Assembly (NCBI GenBank): GCA_022605425.2
Contig: CM061256.1
Coordinates: forward strand, 612,573 to 676,572
Reading direction: 5' to 3'
Length of the DNA stretch: 64,000 nt
From: Hamiltosporidium tvaerminnensis
Taxonomy: Eukaryota; Microsporidia; Dubosqiidae
Numbering within the stretch: position 1 is the first letter of the stretch; every line of letters starts with the position of its first letter. The notes below the pieces were generated by a model. That model did no database searches, was not told where the DNA came from, and saw only the letters and a program-made list of their open reading frames with translations. Made by a program: the position numbers and the translations under genes. Below, one piece after another: positions 1-10,154 of this stretch.

Positions 1-1
1 A

Positions 2-424
2 GAAGTAATCGAAGAATTGTTACAAACACTAGAAAAAAATATAAAAGAATTTCATAAAAAAGCCTATGAAATTTATTTGTACGATGAAAAGATAATAAAA
101 GCCCGTAACAATTATTGTAAGATACTTGATACTTTAGAAAGAGAAGAGAGTAGAATATTAGAATTAGAAGAAAATTTAGATTTTTTTGAAAAATGGATTT
201 CTGATTTAGAAAGTAATTTAAATCTTAAAGAAAATACAAAAGATGAGTTGATAAGTAATATTGATGAAATAGAAAAATTGTATGAAGATTTTAATAAAAT
301 TGTAAGTGAATTGAAAGATGAGGATGATGAGGTTATGTGTTTGATAAATGAAAATCATAATTTAGTTAAAATGTTGGATAGAAAAGTTGAAGAGTTTAGT
401 GAATTTGAAATGAGTTTTGAGTAA
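2..424 (+). CDS. C-terminal part of a nucleoporin Nsp1/Nup62-like coiled-coil protein (5' end outside window)
   Basis: The frame is open from base 2 and ends with TAA at 422-424, so the gene starts left of the window; no ATG near its visible start is convincing. About 140 residues are visible, almost wholly heptad-patterned helix with many Glu, Lys, Leu and Ile. The segment YLYDEKIIKARNNY, followed by LEREESRILELEENLDFFE, has the spacing of the Nsp1/Nup62 C-terminal domain (a W/Y-D-x-x-L start, then paired helices with a Q/E-x-x-L-E pattern). Nsp1/Nup62 family proteins form the central-channel complex of the nuclear pore through this coiled coil, while the FG-repeat half would lie upstream, unseen. 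Any long coiled-coil protein could mimic this, so the family call is tentative, but the coding call is strong. Confidence 0.5.
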   Translation, partial: EVIEELLQTLEKNIKEFHKKAYEIYLYDEKIIKARNNYCKILDTLEREESRILELEENLDFFEKWISDLESNLNLKENTKDELISNIDEIEKLYEDFNKIVSELKDEDDEVMCLINENHNLVKMLDRKVEEFSEFEMSFE

Positions 425-801
425 TTTTATGGATTTTTTTTAGTAAATTTGTCATTCTTTTAGTTGGATTTGAAGTAAAATTTATTTATTGAACTTTATA
501 ATTTCTTTATAAGAAGAATCTATTATATAATTTTTAATAATTTATTTTAAATTTTATATTTTATTATGGGAATATAAGCTATAATCATTATTTCTAATAA
601 TTTATTTATCGAACTTTATATTTTATTATAAGAATATAAAATAAATAAAAAATAATTTTTTAAACTAATCAATATATTTTTTATAAGAATATAAACTAGA
701 ATTATTATTTCAAATTTTTATTAAACTAATATTAATATTCTCCTATGCCGTAAAATCCTAAAATAAGACATTAAAAATATTTTTTATAAACCAATTATCA
801 G
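425..801. other. AT-rich convergent intergenic spacer
   Basis: This lies between the convergent Nsp1-like gene and the minus-strand gene ending at 802. It is about 85-90 percent A+T, with loose repeats of a TTATTTATTGAACTTTATA-like phrase (near 483, 540 and 601) and of TTTTATNAGAATATAA. These may be 3' processing signals for either gene. No coding frame is convincing. Confidence 0.5.
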
Positions 802-2055
802 TTATTTTACTTCAATTTCGTTTTCTTTAATATTTTCTTTTTCATAAGAAAATTCGATGGAAAAAATATTTATTTTTTGAAATATTTTAAGAATTTTATT
901 TCTTATTTGATTTAAAAAATGGGTATTTAAAGGATTTATTTCTATTTTATATTCTGAATTTTTTATTTTAAGTTTCAATTTTAAAGAAATATTTTTTAAT
1001 TTTTTGTATGTTTGATGTAAATTTTTTAAAATATTTTTTAAGTAAAAAAAAAATTTTTTGGTTGTTTCTGGTATTTCATAAAAAATTAATTTTTGTATTT
1101 CTTTAGATATATTTTCTAGAAAGATTATTTTGGTGGCAATTTGTTGAGAAATTATATTTTTAATTGTAATTAGTGTTTTAAAAACTAAATCTTCATAATA
1201 AATTCTATTTATATCAATTTTTTGAGAAATTCTGTAATTTAAAGTTTTCAAAAAATATTTAAAATTAAATATTTTTGGTGAAATCTGTTGTTTAAAAATT
1301 CTTAAAGTTTTATTGGAGACAAGAATGTAACTTTTATAAAGAAAAGTGGCTAATTTGATTCTTATATGATATTTCATACGTTCTAAACGTATTTGTATTT
1401 TTTCTGAAGTATTTAATTTGGTATTTGGATCTATTAATTTATAAAATATTTCTATTAAATCTAAAAAAATACCAAAAAATACTTTTTCTGTATTATTTTC
1501 TATTTCTTCATATTTATTATTTAAAATTTGAAATCTTTTATATGATTCGATACTAAAAAAAAATATTTTTTTAATTCCAAAATATAAAAATACGTGTGGT
1601 TTTCTAAAATATTCAGAAAAAAATACAATTTTTAAAAAATCTATGTAAGTTCTTATTTCAAGTAATTTAGGAAATAAATAAATATTTTTGATAAAAAATT
1701 TTTCATTAATTTTCTCTTTTAAAAGATTTATATTTTGTAAAATAAAATTCTGTAAAAAAATCAAATAAAATTTTGAAAAAGTATAAATTTTAAAAATATT
1801 CTTATTTTCAGGTTTCAAAATATTTTCTTGAACTTGCTTAAAATATAAAAAAATCTCTTTTTTTACTATTTTTCTTTCTTCTGTTGATCTATATAGAATA
1901 GAAAATACTTCAGTTCCTTTATTGATCAGATTAAAAAAAATTGATTGATTTTCTTTGGTATTAGATAAAATATAATCACTATGTTTTATACTTTCATTAC
2001 ATCCACTTATAATAGTTGCTAGGAAAAGCAAAGTTCTGTTTATTATCCAATACAT
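802..2055 (-). CDS. Hypothetical secreted protein, 417 aa
   Basis: This is an intact 417-codon frame. The first ~18 residues (MYWIINRTLLFLATIISG) form a typical signal peptide ending before Cys19, so the product probably enters the secretory pathway. The rest is rich in Ile, Lys, Asn, Phe and Leu, with long amphipathic helical stretches and no internal membrane span that stands out. It has no recognisable catalytic motif, and it matches no family I know. The start is supported by the signal peptide and by CCC placed immediately before the ATG (GGG at 2056-2058 on the + strand), the same start-proximal motif seen at the Hsp110-like gene. It converges with the Nsp1-like gene. Secreted, fast-evolving, Lys/Asn-rich proteins of this kind are common in microsporidian subtelomeric regions and are often considered candidate host-exposed proteins; that role is inference. 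Confidence 0.75.
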   Translation of the reverse strand: MYWIINRTLLFLATIISGCNESIKHSDYILSNTKENQSIFFNLINKGTEVFSILYRSTEERKIVKKEIFLYFKQVQENILKPENKNIFKIYTFSKFYLIFLQNFILQNINLLKEKINEKFFIKNIYLFPKLLEIRTYIDFLKIVFFSEYFRKPHVFLYFGIKKIFFFSIESYKRFQILNNKYEEIENNTEKVFFGIFLDLIEIFYKLIDPNTKLNTSEKIQIRLERMKYHIRIKLATFLYKSYILVSNKTLRIFKQQISPKIFNFKYFLKTLNYRISQKIDINRIYYEDLVFKTLITIKNIISQQIATKIIFLENISKEIQKLIFYEIPETTKKFFFYLKNILKNLHQTYKKLKNISLKLKLKIKNSEYKIEINPLNTHFLNQIRNKILKIFQKINIFSIEFSYEKENIKENEIEVK

Positions 2056-2058
2056 GGG
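2056..2058 (-). promoter_or_regulatory. CCC start-proximal motif of the 802-2055 gene
   Basis: On the minus strand the sequence reads TATCCCATG, with CCC touching the start codon. In an upstream region with almost no C runs this is conspicuous. It fits the CCC/GGG-like signal reported near microsporidian translation starts. Confidence 0.5.
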
Positions 2059-2816
2059 ATATCAAGTCTCAATCATTTAAATATATCTTTTTACAAAATT
2101 TGTTTCAAGTTTGTTACAATTCTGTAAAATTTATAAACTAATTTATGAATTAAAGTTCTTCTTAAAGTTTAATTCATGATTTTGGAAACAGATTTGTTTA
2201 AAATAGAAAATAGAGTTAGAAAAGATTTTTAAAAAATGAAAGTAATTTCTTTGATATAAATTCTGATATAGAATCAAATATGAATTCCTTTGATATAAAT
2301 GCTATTATAAGTTCCTTTGATTATAGTTCTGATATAAATTTCTTTGATATAAATGATAATATACATTCTAATATATTTTATTATAAATTCTGATAAAAAT
2401 TCTAATATAAATCAAAACATGTTTTTTTTTTTTTTAAATTTTGTACAATGCTCTTTTACAAACAAATTATACTTTTTTTTAAATTTAATTTTCTATTTAT
2501 AATTAACTTTTTTTTTAGATTATTAAGTATTTTTACGTAGATAGAATTTAATTTTTAAAATCAAATATCTTAATTCATAAAAAACGATAGAAACCTTCCT
2601 ATTAGACAAGCGTATCTAGAAAATACGGTTTTTGAAAGGAAAGCCATGACACACTTTTGATTAATAAAGTTTTTTATGAAAGTTAAAGGCTAATATATAC
2701 AAAATAGATATTCAATGCTATAATAACGAAAAAACCTTATATTCTTGTCTCAAAAGTCTCTTAGATTATTTTAATAGTTTATTTGCTATAAAATCGTATA
2801 TGGAAAAGTGGTGGTC
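2059..2816. other. Intergenic region between secreted gene and RLE retroelement
   Basis: Upstream region of the minus-strand gene, very AT-rich. It includes a degenerate minisatellite (2250-2405). The stretch 2580-2810 is less AT-biased and may be the 5' remnant of the adjoining retroelement, but no frame could be followed there. Confidence 0.4.
2250..2405 (+). repeat. Degenerate minisatellite, unit about 21-24 bases
   Basis: The phrase TTTGATATAAAT and its variants (TCTGATATAAAT, CTTTGATTATAG) recurs at least six times. One frame stays open for about 45 codons with a Ser-Phe-Asp-Ile-Asn-like period, but there is no usable ATG in that frame. It is either a repeat only or a scrap of a low-complexity protein gene. 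Confidence 0.5.
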
Positions 2817-2843
2817 TGAACTCGAAAGCTTCCAAGTGAATTG

Positions 2844-4216
2844 GTTGAAAGTAAAATTTTGGACCTTATTAATCGAATTATCGGTGAGTATGCTGATTCT
2901 TGTGTGACGATGACAATAACGGCAGTGGCACAGATAATCCAGGAAGCCCAGGTATGCTATGACGAGGCAACACGCAAAGAAAAGCCTAGATCCGCTGGAA
3001 GGAAAACATAGAAAGTAAAATTTCTAAGTTAGTACTTTCCAAAGATCTTCTCGAGAAGGCTCGTAAGCAGGAAAAGCTCTCCACTTCGGAAACGAAGAGC
3101 CTTAAGAAAATCATGCGAGAGTTTAATTTAACCTTGAGCAGCGTAACTGATCTTTCTGAGGCTTTAGTTAAGAAGAATGAGTCTTTGAATGTTTACCAGA
3201 AAAAAATTACGATGCATGAAAGTAGGAAGCAATTCCGAAAAGAGAATCGTATGTTTGAGCTTTTCCGAGGTCGATTTTATCGTGGGTTATCTGAGCGTGT
3301 GGAATCTGAGCATGTGGTAAGCCGTGATGAAATTGTGAGTTTTTGGTCTAAAATGTGGAACAAAAATAATGACACAGTCACGTATGATGATTATTTGATT
3401 CCATTTGTATCAGATAATCATCCGACCACGTTTCCTTCACTTGATAAATTTGTAAATACCATTAATTGGCTCCCTAATTGGAAAGCTGCTGGAATTGATG
3501 GTATTTACAATTTTTTCATTAAGAAACTTACAACTCTTCACAAATATCTTTATGATATTGTGAAAGTTATATGTTTAGAAGGAACACCTCAAGCTGATTG
3601 GTTTTACTGCGGGCTTACGTATTTAGTACCGAAAGGAATTCCACGAAGAGGCTCTGACTACAGGCCAATCACTTGTATTTCCAACCTCTACAAGTTAACG
3701 ACAAAGTGTGTAACGAAAGTCGTTCAACTTGAAGTGGAAAGGCGAGGGTTGCTAGCAGAGAACCAGTTGGGACCAGTTAGAGGTGTGCAGGGAGCGAAAG
3801 AGCAGGCTCTACTGAATATTGCCTTAAATAAAGAGTATGGAAATAATCTTAAGGCAACATGGATTGATGTTAAAAAAGCTTATGATTCAATAGATTATGC
3901 TTATTTAACTCAATGCATTGAAAACCTTAGTTTACCTGATTGGATCCTGAAATTTATTAAGGTAATTATATCAAAATAGAAAATTTCTATATCAGCAGGG
4001 CCTGAAAAAATCATGAGCAAGAATATTGATAAAAGGATTCTGCAAGGAGATAGTTTGTTACCTTTGTTATTTGTTTTGTGTATGGATCCATTAAGCCGAA
4101 AGCTTAATGAAAAATACACAAAAGTGACGGTACAAACAGATGCAAAATCCCATTCTACTAATCATCTCTTGTTTATTCATGATCTGAGCTTTTTGCATAA
4201 GACAGTTCTACATTGA
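2844..4216 (+). pseudogene. RLE-LINE reverse transcriptase, N-terminal half (broken)
   Basis: From 2844 one frame reads as a helical N-terminal region up to the motif EKPR (near 2985). The sequence then continues in the frame of 3113, where it stays open upstream to 2990, before the ATG at 3113. RT signatures follow: WKAAGIDGIYN (fingers), DYRPITCISNLYK (motif 2), ENQLGPVRGVQGAKEQ, and the catalytic block TWIDVKKAYDSID. An in-frame TAG at 3977-3979 interrupts the chain right after this block. The frame resumes with ILQGDSLLPLLF (equivalent of LPQGxxLSP). The usual Y-x-D-D catalytic box is FIHD near 4173-4184, so one of the two catalytic aspartates is lost as well as the reading frame. The frame ends at 4214-4216, with a frameshift near 4200 leading into the next piece. 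The product cannot be an active reverse transcriptase. Confidence 0.85.
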
Positions 4217-5889
4217 ATGCTTTGACAGACAGAGCAAAGGAATTTTTAGAGGTGATTTGCCTAGAGATTAACAAAGAGAAGTCAGCCACAAATAATAAGT
4301 GTTGTGAAGATACTGCTACTCTTCTAGAAGGTGTTAGTGTTTACAAATATTTAGGAATAATAGAAGATAGCAGAGGAATCCCAACACGTAGCTCATTTGA
4401 AGAAGTACAGAGCAAACTTATATCAAGAGTTGAAAGACTTTGTCACACTAGATTAAATGCAAAAAATTTATTTTCTGCAATCAATCAACATGCGATATCG
4501 TTAATCAACTACCACATAGGAGTACTTCGACTTGAACCGGCGTACTTCTCTAAGTTAGATGATGCAGTGCGTGCGGTGTCGGTGAAGATTACGATACATC
4601 TTCGCTCAGGATGTAAAGAGCGATTGTATCTACCTAGAGAAGAACTTGGAAGAGACCTAAATAGTGTTGATTTGCGAAGCGAACATATGCTTCTGCAACT
4701 CTTAGAATGTCTAAAAAAAAGTAAAGAAATATCAACTAGACGAGCAGAAATCCTTAAGGTGGAAAATAATAATAAAACCCATCTTGCACTAATAAAAGGT
4801 CTCTTAAAAGTAAAGTACTGGTTAGTAGAAGAAGTCACTAAGAAAAGTCTAGAAGAAGCTCAACTTGCAAAACTATATAACGAAATAGAAAAACGAAAAC
4901 TCCATTCAAAGTTATATAATGCAAGAAAAAATGAGCTTGTGAGTGTTAGTGACTCTTCAAGATGGCTAAAGAGAGGAAATATTAGGCCACGAAATGAAGC
5001 TGTGTTCTGCTATATCCAGGATAGAAATGTATTCTGGGGAGCAGATGGTGTGTGTCAACATTGCGGGAAGTCTGGTAAGACTGTAGATCATCTAGCAACT
5101 AGATGTGAAAAAATGCTAGGCCATGATTACACTAGACGGCATAATGAAGTGGTTAGATGCCTACACCTTCTTCTTCTAAATAGATATAAGTTTAAGTCTT
5201 CAAAACGAATAAGGAGTCACTCAGTTCAAGAAATTCTTGATAATGAGTATGCACAGATAAGAGTGGACACCAGAATTAAAACTGATGTTAAAATTCGGAA
5301 TAACAGACCGGACATATTTATTTTAGATAAGAAGAAGAATAAGATAACACTCATTGAAGTAGGAATCACTTCCCAAGATTCACTTCAAATAGTTGAAACT
5401 GAAAAACTTAGGAAGTATGACCTGCTAGCCAATGAGTTAGGTCTTATTTATAAGTGTAGTGTTGAGATAATCCCCTATGTGATGACCTGGGACGGTATTG
5501 TGACAAAATACTATAAATATCATCTTAAAAGACTAGAAATACCCATGAATGTAGAGGCATACATTCAGTCTATAGTACTTAAGAAAACAGTCGAAACAAT
5601 TTCCTTTGATCGACGAAGAGAACTTGAGTCAGGACTAAATGCCGAAGAGAGCTGGGAGAGAGCGTCAATGGGTGTTATTATGAGATCAGAGATACATGAG
5701 GAACCAATACCCCCTTTAAAAGAAGCGAAAAGAGAGGAAGATGGTGTTAAAACTTTAAAACCAAAAAATAAAGCCCCCCTTATTTCACAAGGAGGAACCA
5801 CTTTGGAGGAACCGACCAATAACATAAATATAGAGTCGGATTTGGAAGAAGAGACAGTAGTGGTTAAAGAGGTAGAAGAAAACATATAA
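4213..5889 (+). pseudogene. RLE-LINE C-terminal half: thumb, CCHC zinc knuckle and restriction-like endonuclease
   Basis: This is an open frame of 558 codons, but it is the displaced C-terminal half of the retroelement ORF rather than a free-standing gene; its ATG is internal. The order is thumb/linker helices, then CQHCGKSGKTVDHLATRC (near residue 275), a CCHC knuckle. Next comes YTRRHNEVV, the conserved R-H-N helix. Then RPDIFILDKKKNKITLIEVG gives the PD...E-x nuclease core used in this clade to nick the target before target-primed reverse transcription. A Glu-rich, repeat-free tail closes the protein. The length and uninterrupted frame suggest recent inactivation of the element. Shorter decayed copies of this same half occur at 12650-13075 and near 39560-40075. 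Confidence 0.85.
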
Positions 5890-5930
5890 AAATAGTAAAA
5901 ATGGTTTAACCCAGAATTATATTAAATAAA

Positions 5931-8274
5931 TATGAGCTTTAAATAATAGAAACTAACTAAAAATATAAAATTCTATAGAAATAAGCAAATTTACAAGAAA
6001 TTTACTGTTGAATTTTTTATTTTTGAGTAAACACAAGTCATTGATAAAAAAATAGAAAAGGATTTTGTAATATGAGAAGATTTGAATTGTGATGGATTTT
6101 GTTTGAATAATATATTTTATAAGTAAATATCAATTTTTGGTATTGTATGATCATAATGAAATCTCTTTTTTTGCCCAACTGTTTTTAAAGATTGATTTTA
6201 CTTATAATTTACCTGAAATATCTGAACAAAAAAGAAAAACTCTTTTGGAAAGATTAAAATACATCAGTAAAAGTTTAGATTTCTTGATCTATGAAGGTAA
6301 CAAAACATTGTAAAAATTTAGAATATAAGTTATCAATTAAATTAACCAATCATTTTCGATATTAAAAATAATATATACGTATGAGAAATAAGTTTAAAAA
6401 AACATACAATCTTGTTAGAATAAATCAGATCAAAACTGATAAATTAATTTTTCGAAAAACGCTTATGGAAATCGTAAAATATATATAAATGAATTATTAG
6501 ATTAAAAAAAATATTATAATTTAGTTTGAATCATATATAGAGAAATATTAAGATATATATCAAAATATTTTTTTTTCTTTATCATATTACATATCTTGGA
6601 ATATGAAAGCTCTTAGGTTTTTAAAAATTGAAATCTATTATTAATTTATATCTAATTCTATATCTATTTTGCACAACAAAATCCCAGGTTTCTAATTATT
6701 TCTAAAAAGTCTAATTATAATAACTGATGCATCAAAAAAAAGATTCATAAAGAAATTGGGGAAGAAAGAGATAAATAACAGAGTTTAATAAATTACTAAT
6801 TCTGATATTATATTATAGGAAATGACATTGAACTTTTATTAACCAAAATACAAGACAATATAGTGTTTGCTAAATAAATTATAAAAGAATCATCAGAATA
6901 AAATTTTGAGAAATACATTTAGAATAAAAAATAAGGAATTTAAACTTCTTCGTATAGTAAAGTTAAAAAATAATTAATTTGATTTGATTTAAATAATTTC
7001 TTGCAGATAGTGAATACATTTCTGTCTTTTAATTATTTCAGTAGTTTTTTTTTTTAACAACTATAAAAACAGTGAAATAAAAACTAAGTCTTTTGAAAAG
7101 TTAAAAGCAAAAATAATAAGAAATTGTAACAATTATTAAAAAAATAGTTTCGTTATAGAATTTTATCAGAACATATTGTCTTGTTTAGTAGTCTGCCTTC
7201 GAAACATATTATTTTGTTTTTTCACAAATAATTATAGAAATATTTAGTTGATGAAATTGTTGGAATTAATTGTGGTATATAAGATAAAATTAAGATTTAA
7301 ATTGTATTTTAACTTTTTTAAGAAATAAACTTTATATAAATTTTAAATTTATACTTATTTTTAAGATACCACTGGTTGAAATAGTGGAAAGCATTATTTA
7401 AAAGAGAAAAATTTGTTAACTCAGAATTTTATTAAATTAATTTTTAAGCTAGCATTTACTGTTTATTACGAATAAATTTGGCGGTTAAAAATTACTTCGA
7501 CTATTAAGCAATAAAAAGATTTTTTTACCAGAATCTACTTTCTGTTTTTTATCTATATATATATAAAACTTAAACTTTTCAAAATTTATTCCGATTGCGA
7601 GCACAATGACAGAAATAAAATTTATACCAATAATAGAAAACTGTTGATTTTGAAATATTATTAAATACATTGTTTTAGGCTTTGTATTTATAAACTTCTT
7701 AAAAAAAGAACCACATTTGAGTTAAATATTAAGAATTAGAGAAACCAAGAAAATAAATTGAAAATATAAAGTGGTTTTGATATAAGAAAAAACACTTAAA
7801 AAAACATTAAAAAAAATAAAACTTAAAATTTATACAAATATAAGGATCTGTGGTTTATCCAAATGCTTTTAAAAATATCAATTCATTAGATATTGAATCC
7901 GTTGGGATATCATATTTTATTCTAAGAAATAATATATTTAACTTGATAATATTTTAAAAAATTATCAAAGTTAGATTAATTTATAATTTTATTTCAATAT
8001 AAGACCAAACTGAAATATAACATACAATCATAAAATATTTGTGAGGTATTGAAATTTTGAAAACATGGACGTAGCCAAGAAAATATTCTTATATATACGA
8101 TAAGTTATATTAAAATAGATAGGTGAAGATAAATTTTGATGTTACTTTAAGGTTTTTATAAACAAGCTTGAATAGATTCTTTTATTATATTTAGTTTCAA
8201 ATGTTTAATATTTAGATATAAAAAGTTGAAAAATCGTTGTAATAAAAATTTATATGAATTAGATTTACCTTTAA
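5931..8274. other. AT-rich region without a supported gene
   Basis: Very AT-rich, with short chance frames only. It contains one relic of the RLE element 3' end (7365-7450). I see no RNA gene or other structured feature. Confidence 0.5.
7365..7450 (+). repeat. Relic of the RLE retroelement 3' end
   Basis: The run from ACCACTGGTTGAAATAGTGG to CAGAATTTTATTA follows, with many substitutions, the last codons and 3' flank of the RLE element at about 5855-5930 (GTAGTGGTTAAAGAGG ... CAGAATTATATTA). The order and spacing are kept. Too decayed to code. Confidence 0.4.
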
Positions 8275-8555
8275 AACTATACTTTATTCAAAAGTATCAC
8301 ATCTTTTTAAAACAGTGGCAAGTGTTATATTTGTTTTCATGACATTAACGAAGTTCTAGGTTTAACATAAATGACTACTACCCCACCACTCTATCGGTAA
8401 TCCCTGCGATACCTACGTCCCAAAGCCTTTCATTTACCAGGTGTGTAGAACCTAATTAATAGGCGAGGCAGTTGCCCGGCGTTAGTTAATGTTCGTTGCA
8501 TAGAGTGTATTCGAAGGCCGAAGCCCCCTAGGCTCCCCCAAGATTATGCAGCATT
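8275..8555 (+). repeat. Dispersed repeat family X, copy A
   Basis: The sequence from about 8275 to 8555 is nearly identical (by eye well over 80 percent) to the reverse complement of 20880-21165. It includes the shared strings GGCAAGTGTTATATTTG, ATTAATAGGCGAGGCAGTTG and CTCCCCCAAGA. It is much richer in G+C than its surroundings. The copy stops abruptly after GCAGCATT at 8555. No ORF is common to the copies, so it is more likely a noncoding part of a mobile element than a gene. Family unknown. Confidence 0.8.
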
Positions 8556-9278
8556 ATGAATTAGATTTATATATTAATTGTATTTAAGAATATTGTATTT
8601 GAAATATATACATTCTACTGTATATCTACCAAATATAAGCCAATATTGAATATGGTAATATAAAAAACAGCGATATTAATTTTAATTAAATTTTTAACAG
8701 ATCTATAAAAGAATATTAAGTACTATTGATAGAAGTAGTAATAATTGAGAATAAAATTACTTGGAAATAATGAAGCAAATAATTATTATTTATTACATAA
8801 AAATTACACTTTTTGTAACATAAATATTGAAATATATTATACAAGTAATATATCTAGTGATATAAGTATTAATAAAAGATTAAACTTAAATATAGATTAT
8901 CTTTTATGTTATTTGACTGATCTTTAAAGAGATATCCGGGAGATAGACACAAAGTCTAGTAAAATAATATTTTATTTAGACACGAGATACATATTATTTG
9001 CAGAGAATATATGTGTTGTGGGGAAAAGATAGAGTCGATGAAATATTTTTGAACAATAGTAACAGCTGAATCAAGAAAAACCAGACTTGGCGAGGAATAA
9101 TTTAAAGATATAAGGGGGAATATTTTTCTAGATATATTCTCTCATTGCTACCTTTAGATTTTTCTAGAACATATATTATAGAAATTTAAAAGAATTGAAT
9201 TTCTATTATGTATAGACTCTTAATAAGAGTACAAAAATTTTCGCAAGGTTTAAGGATAAACACAGGCTGGTACAAAAA
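8556..9278. other. AT-rich region without a supported gene
   Basis: Short chance frames only (for example 8745-8927). Weak minus-strand coding flavour continues left from the 9279-9800 relic, but it is interrupted by many stops. Confidence 0.4.
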
Positions 9279-9800
9279 TTATTTGCTCTTAAATGTATCG
9301 AAGTAAAAGCTAATAAGCTTAATTACAAAAATGTAAATATATGGAATCATAAGATGTACTATTGTTATAGATGATCTTGAAACAAATATTATAATTAAAA
9401 AAAAAACGTCCACATATTTAACGAAAGGAAATGAAAGTGGTAAAAAATATATGAATTTTGTTTTAAAATACAAATAAAAGATACTTGGTTCAAAAAAAAA
9501 GATAAATGACTGATCTTTAAAGATAAATCTGATCATATAGTAACCATTGAACACTTAAATGACTAAGTATTTAGAAATAATGCCTATAAGACGAGCAGTC
9601 AGTAAAATTTTCATTCTTCTATCCCAAGGTATGAAAAGATGATTTTGATCATTAAATTGAATACGAATAAACAGAGACAATATAATCATAAATAAAATAT
9701 ATGGAAGTGAAAAAAGCCCGACTAAATATCTAAAGAAAGAGAAAAATTCTTTAGGAAGCCAGTGCTTTAGAGCAGCAGCAGCTCCATCGAGTACAGATTA
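9279..9800 (-). pseudogene. Relic of a multi-span membrane protein gene
   Basis: Reading the minus strand from about 9800, one frame without an early ATG gives some 78 codons of good protein character. It has an Ala-rich DGAAAALKHWLPKEFFSFF start, a hydrophobic span (LVGLFSLPYILFMIILSLFI), and IPWDRRMKILLTARL, ending at a stop near 9565. A second frame from 9554 to 9279 adds about 90 residues with three further hydrophobic stretches. The composition is unlike the chance frames of the AT-rich surroundings. I do not recognise the family, and a missing start plus frame change argue for a dead gene. Confidence 0.35.
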
Positions 9801-10154
9801 TTTTTTTTGAGAAAAATTTATTTGTTGAAAAACAGCAAAAGTAAGTAAGAATCGCAAAAATATAATTAATTTATAGATAACTGACTTTACACTTTACGAA
9901 TACAAATGCATATTTTTTATAAAAGCTTTTGAATTCCTGATAAGATGCTTAGAATAATACGTCTCAAAATGAATATATCCATAAAAAATAACTGTGAAAA
10001 TATTTTAATAATTTTTTAAAACAAACGCATTCTTTATTTGAAATTCAAGGCTTTAAATTATTTTTTAAATTCATTTCCTATGCAGACAAAATCGAAAGAA
10101 GATTGTTTTTCAAATCTTCCGTTTTTTGAGAAAAAAAAACTTTTAATATAATAT

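Larger units (their letters stand above)
2817..5930 (+). mobile_element. Non-LTR retrotransposon, RLE type (R2/R4/NeSL-like group), inactivated
   Basis: A single long ORF has been broken into pieces. In order they are an N-terminal region (about 2844-3112), a reverse transcriptase core (about 3113-4210), a thumb and linker, a CCHC zinc knuckle, and a PD-(D/E)xK restriction-like endonuclease ending at 5889. The zinc knuckle followed by RHN and then RPD...IEV is the hallmark of site-specific RLE LINEs. Breaks are a probable frameshift near 2985, an in-frame TAG at 3977-3979, and a frameshift near 4200. The body is clearly less AT-rich than its surroundings, with a codon usage of its own, suggesting a fairly recent arrival. 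The 3' end is not sharply defined; no poly(A) or target-site duplication was seen. Confidence 0.85.

Noticed and set aside
3910-5885. Minus-strand frames at 3910-4119, 4509-4838 and 5565-5885
   Set aside because: Antisense to the RLE retroelement, with no domain content.
8380-8530. GC-richer island considered as a tRNA or rRNA piece
   Set aside because: No cloverleaf, no T-loop consensus and no match to rRNA core sequences I know. It is part of a dispersed repeat (also at 20880-21070).
8745-8927. 60-codon + frame starting near 8745
   Set aside because: AT-driven composition without domain, signal peptide or start motif. Similar chance frames at 7485, 36850, 56528, 58579, 58626, 58831 and 60467 were left out for the same reason.
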